64,000 nucleotides of DNA from an uncultured Olsenella sp. (GCA_900314495.1 OMVJ01000001.1:62001-126000); one strand, 5' to 3'; shown: positions 48,177 through 55,976, counted from the first letter of the stretch. Notes: generated from the sequence alone by a model not told the origin. Numbers and translations: made by a program.

Positions 48177-49268
48177 CTACTCCCCCAGCCCCTTGTAGGC
48201 CGCGCACACCTCGGCCGTGGGGCCAAGCATGCGCTGGTGTCCCTTCTCGATCCAGCACACGCGGTCGCACATGCGCTCCACCAGGTTGATGTCATGGCTC
48301 ACCAAGAGGACCGTCACATGGTTGGACTCCACCAGCTGGCGAATGCGGCGGGCGCACTTCTGCTGGAAGAGGAAGTCGCCCACGGAGAGCGCCTCGTCCA
48401 CAATGAGGATATCCGGCTCCGTTATGGTGGCGATGGAGAAGGCGATGCGCGCCACCATGCCGGAGGAGTAGTTCTTGAGCGGCATCTCCATGAAGTCCTG
48501 CAGCTCCGCGAAGTCCACGATGTCCTGGAAGTGCTCGTCAATGAAGTCCTTGCGGTAGCCCAGCAGGGCGCCGTTGAGGTAGATGTTCTCCTTGGCAGTG
48601 AGCTCCATGTCGAAGCCGGCGCCAAGCTCGATGAGGGGGGCTATGGTGCCGTTTACGGTGCACTTGCCCTCCGAGGCCTCCAGCACGCCGGCGATGATCT
48701 TCAGCATGGTGGACTTGCCGGAGCCGTTGGTGCCCACCAGGCCAAAGGCCTCGCCGCGCTTGACCTCGAAGTTTATGTGGTCCAAGGCGCGGAACTCCTT
48801 GAACTTGAGCTCGTGCCGCATGAGGGCGATGAAGTACTCCTTGAGGGAGTTGAACTGCTCCGAAGCTATGTTGAAGACCATGGAGACGTCGTCCACCTTG
48901 ATGACGGACTCCTCGTTGGGGTCGTACACGTAGGTGCGGCGGAGCTCGCTGCCGTCAGTGAAGTGCATGGGAGCCGTCTTGGTGACGGTCTGGTCGTCGC
49001 TGACGCGGCGCACCACGCAGGTGAGCGTGAAGTCGCCCACGTGCGGCGCAATGAAGCCGAAGGTGCTGCGCTCGCGCTCAGTGTCGTCGCCGATCTCCGT
49101 GGGGTCGGCGTCGTTGACCCAGGTGTAGTGGTAGCGGTAGTCCCGCTCGTCGCCCTGGGTGACCTCCGCGTCAAAGAAGAGGTTGTCCTCGCCCACAATG
49201 CCGTGGTCGGCCGATGCCAAGAGCCTGAAGTCCCAGCTTGGGGCCTTGTCCTGTGCGTTTTGTGCCAC
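48177..49268 (-). CDS. Polysaccharide/teichoic acid export ABC transporter ATPase with N-terminal extra domain
   Basis: ATP-binding half of a Wzm/Wzt- or TagGH-type exporter. The ABC domain (about residues 120-363) has Walker A GTNGSGKST (179-187), the Q-loop region GTIAPLIELGAGFDMELTAKENIYLNGALLG typical of Wzt/TagH, the signature YSSGMVARI, and Walker B ILIVDEAL. Residues 1-115 form an extra beta-rich domain (FFDAEVTQGDERDYRYHYTWVN...FGFIAPHVGDFTLTCVVRR), PKD- or Ig-like in pattern. Wzt proteins usually carry an extra domain at the C-terminus, so this placement is unusual. It lies 9 bp from the permease. Confidence 0.9.
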   Translation of the reverse strand: MAQNAQDKAPSWDFRLLASADHGIVGEDNLFFDAEVTQGDERDYRYHYTWVNDADPTEIGDDTERERSTFGFIAPHVGDFTLTCVVRRVSDDQTVTKTAPMHFTDGSELRRTYVYDPNEESVIKVDDVSMVFNIASEQFNSLKEYFIALMRHELKFKEFRALDHINFEVKRGEAFGLVGTNGSGKSTMLKIIAGVLEASEGKCTVNGTIAPLIELGAGFDMELTAKENIYLNGALLGYRKDFIDEHFQDIVDFAELQDFMEMPLKNYSSGMVARIAFSIATITEPDILIVDEALSVGDFLFQQKCARRIRQLVESNHVTVLLVSHDINLVERMCDRVCWIEKGHQRMLGPTAEVCAAYKGLGE

Positions 49269-49277
49269 GCGAGCCCC

Positions 49278-50147
49278 CTAGATGAAGAGAATGAACTTGT
49301 GCTCGTTCTTGCGGAAGACGAGCCAGCCAACGAGAAGCGCGCCGAAGGCAAAGCCGCAGCACGCAAGAATGAGCTTGGGCGAGGGCATGGTGCTCCACAT
49401 GGTGACCTCGCGAATGAAGGTGATGTACAGGTACATGGGGTTGAACTTCTCGAAGGTCGCCATCCAGCCGGGCAGGATGTTGGCGGAGTAGAAGATGGGC
49501 GTGGCGTAGGTCCACGCGGTGATGACGACGCTCCACAGGTGAATGACGTCGCGGAAGAAGACCGACGCCGCGGAGAGCAGCAGGGAAAGCCCAACGCAGA
49601 ACACCAGCAGCAGAAACACCGCCACCGGCAGGAGCAGAATGAGCGGCGTGACGGGGACGCGGAAGAAGACCATGACCAGCGCCACAGCAATGAGCGAGAA
49701 GCCGTAGTTCACGCCCGCAAAGAGCACCTTCTCTACCGGGAAGACGTAGCGGTTGATCTTGACCTTCTTGAGCAGGGCCGACGCGCCGATGATGGACCCC
49801 ATGCCCGTGCTGGTGGCGTCCGCCATGAGCTGGAAGGCCGTGTTGCCCAGAATGAGGTAGCAGGGGAAGTTGCCCAGCGACGGGTCGTTGAAGCGCATGA
49901 AGGACGAGAAGACCGCCGACATGACAATCATCATGAGCAGCGGGTTGAGCACGCTCCACGCCACGCCCAGCGCGCTGCGGCGGTACTTGAGCTTGAAGTC
50001 CTTGCTCACCAGCTCGCGCAGGATGTACCAGTCCTTCTCACGCGCGTTGGTGTACCAGGCCTGGCTCCTGTCCGACAGCGAGACGGGCGCGTTGGTGCCC
50101 TGCTGCCCGCGAGCCGCCTTCTTTGCGTTGACGTCTACTTCATCCAA
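49278..50147 (-). CDS. ABC-2 type polysaccharide exporter permease
   Basis: Membrane half of the Wzm/TagG-type exporter. The 289-aa product has a ~45-residue cytoplasmic N-terminus, the family motif DWYILRELVSKDFKLKYRRSALGVAWSVLNPLLMM, and about six membrane segments; ending KNEHKFILFI. TATPIFYSANILPG is the conserved re-entrant segment. It pairs with the ATPase downstream to move lipid-linked glycan across the membrane. GGAGG precedes the ATG. It heads the operon. Upstream lies a REP-like palindrome (50204-50232) and no clear promoter. Confidence 0.92.
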   Translation of the reverse strand: MDEVDVNAKKAARGQQGTNAPVSLSDRSQAWYTNAREKDWYILRELVSKDFKLKYRRSALGVAWSVLNPLLMMIVMSAVFSSFMRFNDPSLGNFPCYLILGNTAFQLMADATSTGMGSIIGASALLKKVKINRYVFPVEKVLFAGVNYGFSLIAVALVMVFFRVPVTPLILLLPVAVFLLLVFCVGLSLLLSAASVFFRDVIHLWSVVITAWTYATPIFYSANILPGWMATFEKFNPMYLYITFIREVTMWSTMPSPKLILACCGFAFGALLVGWLVFRKNEHKFILFI

Positions 50148-50203
50148 GTGAAGCCTCCGGAACGGCCGAGGTTAACGTAAACAATTTGCAACATGCTAGC
50201 ACA

Positions 50204-50232
50204 TGAGACAGGGGGACGGTCCTTTTGTCTCA
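50204..50232. repeat. REP-like palindrome (TGAGACA unit)
   Basis: TGAGACA (50204-50210) and TGTCTCA (50226-50232) bracket GGGGGACGGTCCTTT. The unit is the inverse of the one ending at 29150. The 296-bp gap around it (50148-50443) has no gene; a plus-strand extended -10-like TGCTACAAT (50331-50339) points antisense into the TSCPD gene. Confidence 0.75.
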
Positions 50233-50443
50233 TTGGGTGGGGCGGGCGCGGCCGGCGCGAGACGGGACGGAGCGCGGCTGTGGAGCGGCGCACGCATGGC
50301 CACCCGGGTGCACTTCCACGAAGCCACACCTGCTACAATCGCAGTTCAATGGCTTGCAACTCTTCGTGGCTTTCAGGTATTCTTACACGGTAGGCCACCT
50401 GTGCGCAACCGCCACCTGCCCAAGACCAGGCGTGCACCGGCCG

Positions 50444-50698
50444 TTACTCCCCCGCAGCGGCCTTGTACTGCTTGAGGGCCTGCGCCAGCTGGTCCGGGCA
50501 CGAGGTGCTGCGCCTGCCGCAGCGAATGCCGTCCAGCCGAGCAATGGCCTCGTCCACGCTCATGCCGTGCAGCAGGGCTGCCAGGCCGAGGGCGTTGCCG
50601 GGGCAGCCGCCTACGAAGCGCACCTCGCCGATCTTGCCGTCGCGCACATCAAAATCTATCTCGCGCGAGCACGTGCCTCTTGGTTTGTAGGCCTGCAT
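50444..50698 (-). CDS. TIGR03905 family TSCPD domain protein
   Basis: The 84-aa cytoplasmic protein has the TSCPD domain: YKPRGTCSREIDFDVRDGKIGEVRFVGGCPGNALGLAALLHG, then RCGRRSTSCPDQLAQALKQY. Conserved cysteines are in GTCS, GGCPGN, RCG and TSCPD. The TSCPD domain also occurs as a C-terminal piece of ribonucleotide reductases; free-standing members have no established function. GGAGG precedes the ATG at 50698. An upstream in-frame GTG would add five residues. It stands alone on the minus strand between two repeat-rich gaps. Confidence 0.9.
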   Translation of the reverse strand: MQAYKPRGTCSREIDFDVRDGKIGEVRFVGGCPGNALGLAALLHGMSVDEAIARLDGIRCGRRSTSCPDQLAQALKQYKAAAGE

Positions 50699-50798
50699 GT
50701 GACCTCCGCCCAACGAACTGAAAACCAGCCGACGAGCAATGAGTGTAAGGTCGCAGGCCCCGCGCTGTCCAAGCCTGCGCGCGAGCCTTCACAAATGT

Positions 50799-51101
50799 GC
50801 TATAGTGATGGAGTTGAATTCGAGGCGGCACCGTTGAGTGACTGAGGTATCACTCCGGTTTTCTCGTAACGTTCCCAACAACCCATACGCTCCCGCTTCT
50901 GCGGCACCGCTTTGGTGCGCGCGAGTGTTTGCGCGCGATTGGCGCTGAACTCCCGCACGCCACGGCGCCACCCCGACGCGTTAGGTTCGCGCCGGCTGGT
51001 CAGCTCATCTTCCAAAACGCAGCTCCACCCACGTTCCTTGAAAACCCATGCAAGCAAACCGCCGGCGGGCGCGCTCCCGCTGGCAAGAGAAAGGCACACA
51101 C
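50799..51101 (+). other. Structured leader or non-coding RNA candidate
   Basis: The 403-bp gap 50699-51101 has no credible gene. It holds an extended -10 motif TGCTATAGT (50799-50807) on the plus strand, a GAGTGA/TCACTC hairpin followed by CGGTTTTC, then three consecutive perfect short stems: GCACC/GGTGC (50904-50918), GCGCGC/GCGCGC (50917-50936) and GGCGC/GCGCC (50941-50969). It ends at the ribosome-binding site of the gene at 51102. It may be a long regulated 5' leader or an independent small RNA. Confidence 0.4.
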
Positions 51102-51542
51102 ATGCAAGAAAGCGAAGAAGAACGCATGCAGAACGGCCAGAGCTTCCTCCAGAGCATCGGTGGCTCGCTGGGCCTGAACGAGCTGCTGGACGTGGACTAC
51201 CAGACCTTCCGCGACGCGCAGCACGCGCTGGTCTACTCCCTGGCGGAGAGGCCTGAGTACCTGCCCACCGGCCTGGACGACCAGGCAATCGGCACGATCC
51301 TGAGCGACGTTGCCTCCACCATCATCGCGGTGCTCTCCGCCGCGCGCGGGCAGGACGCGCGGCTGCTCGACCTGCTGCTGCTTACCGCAATCAACTCGGA
51401 GCTGGCAGGAATCTGCCGCGCGGGAACCCTCTCGCCGCAGTCCCTTCGAGCGGTTGAGGCGGAAATTGAGGAGTCCCGCCGCCTGGGCGCGGAGATTGAC
51501 CAGTTCATGCAGAGCCTGGACGGGATGGGGCCCGAAGAGTAG
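51102..51542 (+). CDS. Uncharacterised protein
   Basis: The 146-aa product is not recognised. It is soluble, acidic, Leu/Ala-rich and predicted mostly helical (LGLNELLDVDYQTFRDAQHALVYSLAERPEYL; DDQAIGTILSDVASTIIAVLSAARGQDARLLDLLLLTAI). No membrane segment, signal peptide, cysteine cluster or nucleotide motif is visible. GAAAGG precedes the ATG at 51102; an in-frame ATG 18 codons upstream lies in the structured leader and lacks a ribosome-binding site. Codon usage is like the housekeeping genes. A 10-bp hairpin follows the stop. Confidence 0.7.
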   Translation: MQESEEERMQNGQSFLQSIGGSLGLNELLDVDYQTFRDAQHALVYSLAERPEYLPTGLDDQAIGTILSDVASTIIAVLSAARGQDARLLDLLLLTAINSELAGICRAGTLSPQSLRAVEAEIEESRRLGAEIDQFMQSLDGMGPEE

Positions 51543-51553
51543 CGCCGGGAACC

Positions 51554-51582
51554 GGGCGGGGTGCCACCGCTGCACCCCGCCC
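51554..51582 (+). terminator. Terminator-like hairpin
   Basis: A 10-bp stem (51554-51563 with 51573-51582) lies 11 bp past the stop of the gene at 51102. No T-tract follows, so termination is tentative. Confidence 0.45.
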
Positions 51583-51590
51583 CACACGCA

Positions 51591-51622
51591 ATGAGACAGA
51601 GGGTACGTCTCCCCTGTCTCAT
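51591..51622. repeat. REP-like palindrome (TGAGACA unit)
   Basis: ATGAGACA (51591-51598) and TGTCTCAT (51615-51622) flank a GAGGGTACGTCTCCCC core. It belongs to the same family as 50204-50232 and the unit ending at 29150. Confidence 0.7.
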
Positions 51623-51730
51623 TTCGATAGCCAGTGTTCGAGAATATCCGTTGCACGTTTGCCTGCCACCTGGGCTAGGTTTGTCTGTACGCAAACGCAG
51701 CGAAGCGCACACCGTACAGGAGGCATGGCC

Positions 51731-52411
51731 ATGGACTTCTATGTTGAGCAGCAGGTGCTGGACCTTGGCGTGAAGATCGTCTTCGCCGTGGTAGAGGGGT
51801 TTGACAATCAGACTGTCAGCCCAGACTGGGAGGCGGAGCGCACGCGGCGCCTGGCAGCCCTCGTCGACCGGTGGACCGGCCAGGGCCTGCACGCGGACCC
51901 CGTGCTGGAGGGCTTCCACATTCTGCACGACCACGCGCACGTGCGACGCAAGCACAACGTCCCCGCGCCCAACACGCTCATAAAACTGCTGGTAAAGAGG
52001 GGTACTTCGCCCTCCATCAACAAGGTGGTGGACCTCTACAACATCATCTCCATGGAGACGCGGCTGGCCCTTGGCGCGCATGACCTGGACCACGTGGACG
52101 GCAACGTCACCCTGCGCATCACCGATGGCACGGAGCGCTACGTGCCGCTGGGAGAGAGCGAGCCCGTGCCCGTCGCCGCCGGCGAGTACTCCTACTGCGA
52201 CGACGCGAACGAGGTGCTTTGCCGCCTGGAGGTCCGGCAGGTCAACAAAACCGCCACGCTCCCCTCGACCACGCGGGCATTCTTCATCGTGCAGGGGAAC
52301 GAGGCCACCACGGATGACTACGTGCGCGAGGCGGCACAGCGGCTTGTGGACGAGGTCGTTCGCGTGGCGGGAGGAACGGGCCGTATGGTCATTCCGACCG
52401 TGGTCGGCTGA
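51731..52411 (+). CDS. B3/B4 tRNA-binding domain protein
   Basis: The 226-aa product matches the B3/B4 domain found in the beta subunit of phenylalanyl-tRNA synthetase and in stand-alone proteins that may edit or bind tRNA. Supporting segments are NTLIKLLVKRGTSPSINKVVDLYNIISMETRLALGAHDLDHVDGNVTLRITDG, EYSYCDDANEVLCRLEVRQVNKTA and FFIVQGNEATTDDYVREAAQRLVDEV. The ATG at 51731 lies 7 bases after AGGAGG; an ATG at 51725 is too close to it. The precise role of free-standing members is unsettled. Confidence 0.82.
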   Translation: MDFYVEQQVLDLGVKIVFAVVEGFDNQTVSPDWEAERTRRLAALVDRWTGQGLHADPVLEGFHILHDHAHVRRKHNVPAPNTLIKLLVKRGTSPSINKVVDLYNIISMETRLALGAHDLDHVDGNVTLRITDGTERYVPLGESEPVPVAAGEYSYCDDANEVLCRLEVRQVNKTATLPSTTRAFFIVQGNEATTDDYVREAAQRLVDEVVRVAGGTGRMVIPTVVG

Positions 52412-52448
52412 GGGGGGCGCACCTTCCAAGTGCTTGGTACCCGCACAC

Positions 52449-52877
52449 TCAGCGACGCACGAGCCAAGGCCCCATGATGGGAGGCTCCTCGCAGGGTGGG
52501 CGCATCTTGTCCAGAGTCCCGAAGAGGCCACCAAGATTCTCTGTCAAAGCATCATACTCATGGCGCTCGTGGCTTCCGTCCGTGAAGGACGCCGTAATAG
52601 CAACCGTCCCAGCGTCATTCGCCATCGAGACATCCCCGCGCCGGAACAACGTTATAAGTTCTTCGCAAAGCCCAAGGTACATCCGCTGGAAATCCGCCCG
52701 GTCCGTCTTGTAGGACCAGCTCCTTGGCGCAAGGACCGAATCCTCGGCTCGTGGCTTCAAAACGTATGAAATGGAATCCGCCGACACCGTGAAGCGCTCA
52801 CGGAAGGCCATGTCGCGCGAGACAAAGCCAGATGCCCCGACGATGGTGATCCTCTTGATTCCCTTTGCGCTTTTCAT
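52449..52877 (-). CDS. Uncharacterised small protein
   Basis: The 142-aa product begins MKSAKGIKRITIVGASGFVSRDMAFRERFTVSADSISYVLKP and continues with WSYKTDRADFQRMYLGLCEELITL and AITASFTDGSHERHEYDAL. The pattern suggests a small alpha/beta single domain. It has no membrane segment or known catalytic motif. Similar short hypothetical proteins occur in gut Firmicutes, to my recollection, without assigned function. In-frame ATGs at 52889 and 52922 are possible alternative starts; 52877 has GGGGGA just upstream. It is convergent with the B3/B4 gene and divergent from the mcrC remnant. Confidence 0.65.
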   Translation of the reverse strand: MKSAKGIKRITIVGASGFVSRDMAFRERFTVSADSISYVLKPRAEDSVLAPRSWSYKTDRADFQRMYLGLCEELITLFRRGDVSMANDAGTVAITASFTDGSHERHEYDALTENLGGLFGTLDKMRPPCEEPPIMGPWLVRR

Positions 52878-52990
52878 TGCGTCCCCCATCGCGTGCCAAC
52901 CTCCCATGCTGCTCGCGCGCATGACTCGCCAAATCTCAGGGACTCGAAGGTCGCCTCGTAGGCATCGGCTGCGCCCACCCTACTGGGTAC

Positions 52991-53374
52991 TGGACGGCGC
53001 GGGACACCTTCCTGCCGGCCATGCGGACCGACATCACCCTGCGCAAGAGGAATGAGACCCTGATCATCGACGCCAAATACTACCAGCACAACCTGCAGTA
53101 GCACCGCGGCGCCCGCCCGGTGCACGCCGCCAATCTGTATCCAATTTGCATTTACGTGAAGGATGAGCAGGCCAGCCTGTCGGACCCCACGCACACGGTA
53201 GTCGGCAGGCTGCTTTACGCGCGCACGGACGACGCCCTGCAGCCGGATGCCAGCTACCTCATGAGCGGCAACCGCACAAGCGTGAGGACGCTGGACCTGA
53301 ACCGGGGCTTTGCCGAGATTCGCCAGCAGCTGGACGGGATTGTGACGGCAAACTTTGCGGTGGCTGCGAGCTAA
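52991..53374 (+). pseudogene. mcrC: Remnant of mcrC (5-methylcytosine restriction subunit)
   Basis: Reading frame 2 gives TFLPAMRTDITLRKRNETLIIDAKYY followed by an in-frame TAG (53099-53101), then VHAANLYPICIYVKDEQASL, GRLLYARTDDALQPDASYLMSGN and SVRTLDLNRGFAEIRQQL. This is the C-terminal PD-(D/E)xK nuclease region of McrC-type proteins: the D in RTDITL and the D-x-K in IIDAKYY are visible. The N-terminal two-thirds and any mcrB partner are missing, and the stop interrupts the frame, so the gene is dead. The 84-codon open frame from 53120 is its 3' end, not a separate gene. Confidence 0.75.
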
Positions 53375-53399
53375 CCGACGTGGCTCGCGGGCGTTGATA

Positions 53400-53450
53400 C
53401 AACCCAGCCCCGTTTGTATCGTTCGACACGATACAAACGGGGCTGGGTTG
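53400..53450. repeat. Perfect 22-bp inverted repeat
   Basis: Arms 53400-53421 and 53429-53450 are exact complements with a 7-base loop (TTCGACA). It lies between the convergent mcrC remnant and the gene at 53549. It may act as a bidirectional transcription stop, though there is no T-run, or be a mobile palindrome. Confidence 0.85.
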
Positions 53451-53490
53451 TTGCGTTAAATCGCGTCGAACTGCGGTTCTAGCACGTAAA

Positions 53491-53517
53491 CGATACAATC
53501 GGCGCTAGATTGTATCG
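53491..53517. repeat. 10-bp inverted repeat related to 53400-53450
   Basis: CGATACAATC (53491-53500) and GATTGTATCG (53508-53517) are exact complements. The CGATACAA word is shared with the inner arms of the larger palindrome 40 bp away, so the two look like members of one family. Confidence 0.7.
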
Positions 53518-53548
53518 GCCACATGGGAAGGCCACCCCACGCCATTGC

Positions 53549-54364
53549 CTACCCCTCGACCAGCTCCGCAATCACGTCCAAGGCACCAGTCAGCACCGCG
53601 CTCTTACCCTCGGCAGACACAATGCCCCGCACCCGCAACGCCCGCTCAAACCCTGGGCTATCAAGAATCGCCCGCACCTCAGAGTCTCCCAGCGTCACGG
53701 TCGCCCCATCAATGCGGCCCGTGTCCTCACAAGCCTCCGCGGACACATTCCTGTACCCCGCCGGCGGCTGCTCATTCGACGCGTCAACAACGTCCGTACA
53801 CCAGCGCCCGCGCCACTCGTCACCAATCCGGCCCGGACAATAAAGGGCCGGCATGGGATCCAGCCGCTTGTTGCCGTAACCCGTCCCCTCGTCCCAAAAG
53901 ACGTACCACAGAGGCGCGAGGTCGCGGTCAACGTACTCATGCCGCGTACGGTTGACAAAGTACCGCTGATGCTTGACCTCGACGTCGAACGGCCCGTCAT
54001 ACGGAACTTCAGGTATCTCCGAGTCACCAGCGTGCTGATAGTCTGGGTACACCTTGCCGCGAGCCTGTGGGAAGACTCCCGTCACGTTCTTGAAGTGATC
54101 GAGCGCGTCCACATAAGGATGGCCATCGAACAGCCGAGTCAGCGGATGCTGTGCACCGCGTCTCTCATACGGCCAATAGTCGCCCATGAACAGGACGGGA
54201 TTGCCGTGCCACAGGCTGCCAACGAGCGTGCAGGCGGCGTCCGTGGTCAGGCACGGCTGGCAGCACGCAACACCAAACAAGAAGCCAGCGTCATCAAAGA
54301 CGTTGCCTTCAATGTCGATGTGCTCACGCCGCTTCGGGTTCACCCACGTAAAGTACTCGCCCAT
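53549..54364 (-). CDS. Uncharacterised protein
   Basis: The 271-aa product is not recognised. It starts MGEYFTWVNPKRREHIDIEG and is rich in aromatic residues in its first two thirds, with CCQPCLTTDAACTLVGSLW (cysteines that might bind metal), HGNPVLFMGDYWPYE, FDVEVKHQRYFVNRTRHEYVDRD and WRGRWCTDVVDASNE. The last 70 residues are a separate helical region (RAILDSPGFERALRVRGI). No signal peptide or membrane segment is seen. It is 40 bp downstream of the gene at 54405 on the same strand, so the two may be one transcript. GAGGGTGCG precedes the ATG. Confidence 0.7.
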   Translation of the reverse strand: MGEYFTWVNPKRREHIDIEGNVFDDAGFLFGVACCQPCLTTDAACTLVGSLWHGNPVLFMGDYWPYERRGAQHPLTRLFDGHPYVDALDHFKNVTGVFPQARGKVYPDYQHAGDSEIPEVPYDGPFDVEVKHQRYFVNRTRHEYVDRDLAPLWYVFWDEGTGYGNKRLDPMPALYCPGRIGDEWRGRWCTDVVDASNEQPPAGYRNVSAEACEDTGRIDGATVTLGDSEVRAILDSPGFERALRVRGIVSAEGKSAVLTGALDVIAELVEG

Positions 54365-54404
54365 CGCACCCTCCTGACCTGGCCAGCAATACCCTTGTCG
54401 CGCC

Positions 54405-55337
54405 TTACCTCCCGCTGCGCTTCCTGTCGTTCTCCCTGGCGTGGCGGTACATGGCGTTCTTCTGGTTGTTGCAGTACCTCTTCAGCCGATAGAGCAAATC
54501 GCCTGGACCAGCTGGAATCGCCTCGCGAGAAATGCTCAGCCGCACGCCACCATGTTTATCCAACTTCGCCAGGCCAGATGGGAGCTCCTTGAGCATGGCC
54601 TGCGCAACGTCGGAACTAACCCTTTGCACTGGCATGTCGTGTCGGTCAATTACGGGAACCATAATCGGCTCCGCAGAGTTTATAGGGTTTGCTTCTCCAA
54701 TTCCGTCAGCACTCCGTGATGCATCTGCGCTCGGACTTGTAACCGGCTTGTAGCTGTGGCTGGACTCCAGCCTCTCGAACTCAAACGCACGCGAACGCGA
54801 CGTGTCCGCCGGTGCGATGGCATGACCACCGTGGTCATGAGCGCCTCTTGAGCGTGGACGTATGCTCACGCTGTGAAGCCATGGCTCGGTCCCAGGGCTG
54901 TCGTGATCAACATCCCGCGGCCTCGCCGACCCGTCAGACGCGTTTGTGGCCCGCTGCTGCATGTAGAGCGCGATAGACTCTCCGCCTCCGACCCAACTGC
55001 TACTCGCCGGGCGAACGACACCCCCACCCTTGATTTTCCGATGCTTGCCCTTCTTCGCTTTATGACTCTTGCCGGACCCTTGAGTCTTCCCAGCGCCCGC
55101 ATGACCTGGCGCTACTTTCCATCCAAAATGCTTCTGGGCGTATGCATCCAAGTTCACAATAGGGTTGTCGGCCTTCGTTGGAATGTCTTCTGCCAACGCA
55201 TTGACACGCAGCTCATCATAGGTGAGCAGCAGAACAAGGCCTTCAGGCCAACGTGCTTGGGCCTTCTGCGCACTCTGCAAGGTTGCCCGGCCGATGACCA
55301 TTCCGTTCTTGTCGCAGACGTTGACCTGCTCCTTCAT
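54405..55337 (-). CDS. Uncharacterised protein with low-complexity linker
   Basis: The 310-aa product is not recognised. An N-terminal domain (about 1-85: VNVCDKNGMVIGRATL, WPEGLVLLLTYDELRVNALAED) is followed by a Gly/Lys/His-rich linker (SGKSHKAKKGKHRKIKGGG), a Ser/Arg-rich middle, and a helical C-terminus (SSDVAQAMLKELPSGLAKLDKHGG...LLYRLKRYCNNQKNAMYRHARENDRKRSGR). The basic linker and tail suggest nucleic-acid contact, but this is inference. No membrane segments. A second gene on the same strand follows at 53549-54364, and a 150-bp gap separates it from the divergent gene at 55489. Confidence 0.65.
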   Translation of the reverse strand: MKEQVNVCDKNGMVIGRATLQSAQKAQARWPEGLVLLLTYDELRVNALAEDIPTKADNPIVNLDAYAQKHFGWKVAPGHAGAGKTQGSGKSHKAKKGKHRKIKGGGVVRPASSSWVGGGESIALYMQQRATNASDGSARPRDVDHDSPGTEPWLHSVSIRPRSRGAHDHGGHAIAPADTSRSRAFEFERLESSHSYKPVTSPSADASRSADGIGEANPINSAEPIMVPVIDRHDMPVQRVSSDVAQAMLKELPSGLAKLDKHGGVRLSISREAIPAGPGDLLYRLKRYCNNQKNAMYRHARENDRKRSGR

Positions 55338-55488
55338 GCTGCACTGCCCTTCGCTCCCGAGCCGCCCTCACGCATTGCACTACCTCACTCGCGGTACTCT
55401 GAAATACTACAGCCTAGAACTCGGTGAGCGGTGCCAGCCGGCATATTGAGAGAAGGCTTCGGGTTCTCAATAGGGAGGAAATGTAGCC

Positions 55489-55839
55489 ATGAAGTTCGAA
55501 CTATTCCTCTCTCTAAAGAACATGCATTGGTACGGGTGTATCCCGTGCCCGAAGGACGGGAGCGGCAGCGAGGTGGAGGTCTACCAGCTGCAGGAGAGCG
55601 ATTCTCCTTTGCTCGAGGCGAACTTCCTAGAGCCCGTGGACGCGCTTTGCGACGCCCTGCTCGACTACGGCGACATAGACTTCTTCGACGCAGACAAGTG
55701 CAAGAAGCTGTCCGTTTGGCTGGAAGACCAGATGACAGAAGGCCTGGCAACCGGCAGACTTCGGGTGCTCTACGAGAAGCTCAACGAATACGCGCATCGC
55801 GCAATCGAGCTGGGCACGGGCGTCGTGGTGGAACTCTAG
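55489..55839 (+). CDS. Uncharacterised small acidic protein
   Basis: The 116-aa product (MKFELFLSLKNMHWYGCIPCP...) is not recognised. It is acidic and probably a single soluble alpha/beta domain; DYGDIDFFDADKCKKLSVWLEDQM and GRLRVLYEKLNEYAHRAIELGTGVVVEL are the best-defined stretches. GGGAGGA lies ahead of the ATG at good spacing, and an ATTGAGA/TCTCAAT hairpin (about 55445-55472) sits in the leader. It may belong to the immunity- or effector-like orphan proteins common in accessory islands, but there is no direct support. A 1.4-kb stretch without genes follows. Confidence 0.6.
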   Translation: MKFELFLSLKNMHWYGCIPCPKDGSGSEVEVYQLQESDSPLLEANFLEPVDALCDALLDYGDIDFFDADKCKKLSVWLEDQMTEGLATGRLRVLYEKLNEYAHRAIELGTGVVVEL

Positions 55840-55917
55840 ACAAAGACAACGATCGGCGGCGTTCTCATGAGGAATGCGGGGCCGAGCACTGCTTGCACTC
55901 GCTTGGCCCGGTGAACT

Positions 55918-55962
55918 TGGCAGCAACCCCCAACCTTCGACGGGGCATATCGCTGACCAGGG
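55918..55962. repeat. Short direct repeat, copy 1
   Basis: A ~45-bp sequence (TGGCAGCAACC... TTCGACGGGGCATATCGCTG) recurs with few changes at 56937-56983. It lies just before the first ~630-bp repeat. Confidence 0.7.
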
Positions 55963-55976
55963 AACAACATCACTTC

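Noticed and set aside
50331-50443. Plus-strand promoter and possible gene after TGCTACAAT
   Set aside because: No frame with a ribosome-binding site follows before the antisense TSCPD gene. An antisense RNA is possible but unsupported.
53120-53374. Independent 84-aa gene
   Set aside because: It continues the same frame as the upstream mcrC-like segment across a stop codon and lacks a ribosome-binding site, so it is better read as part of a pseudogene.
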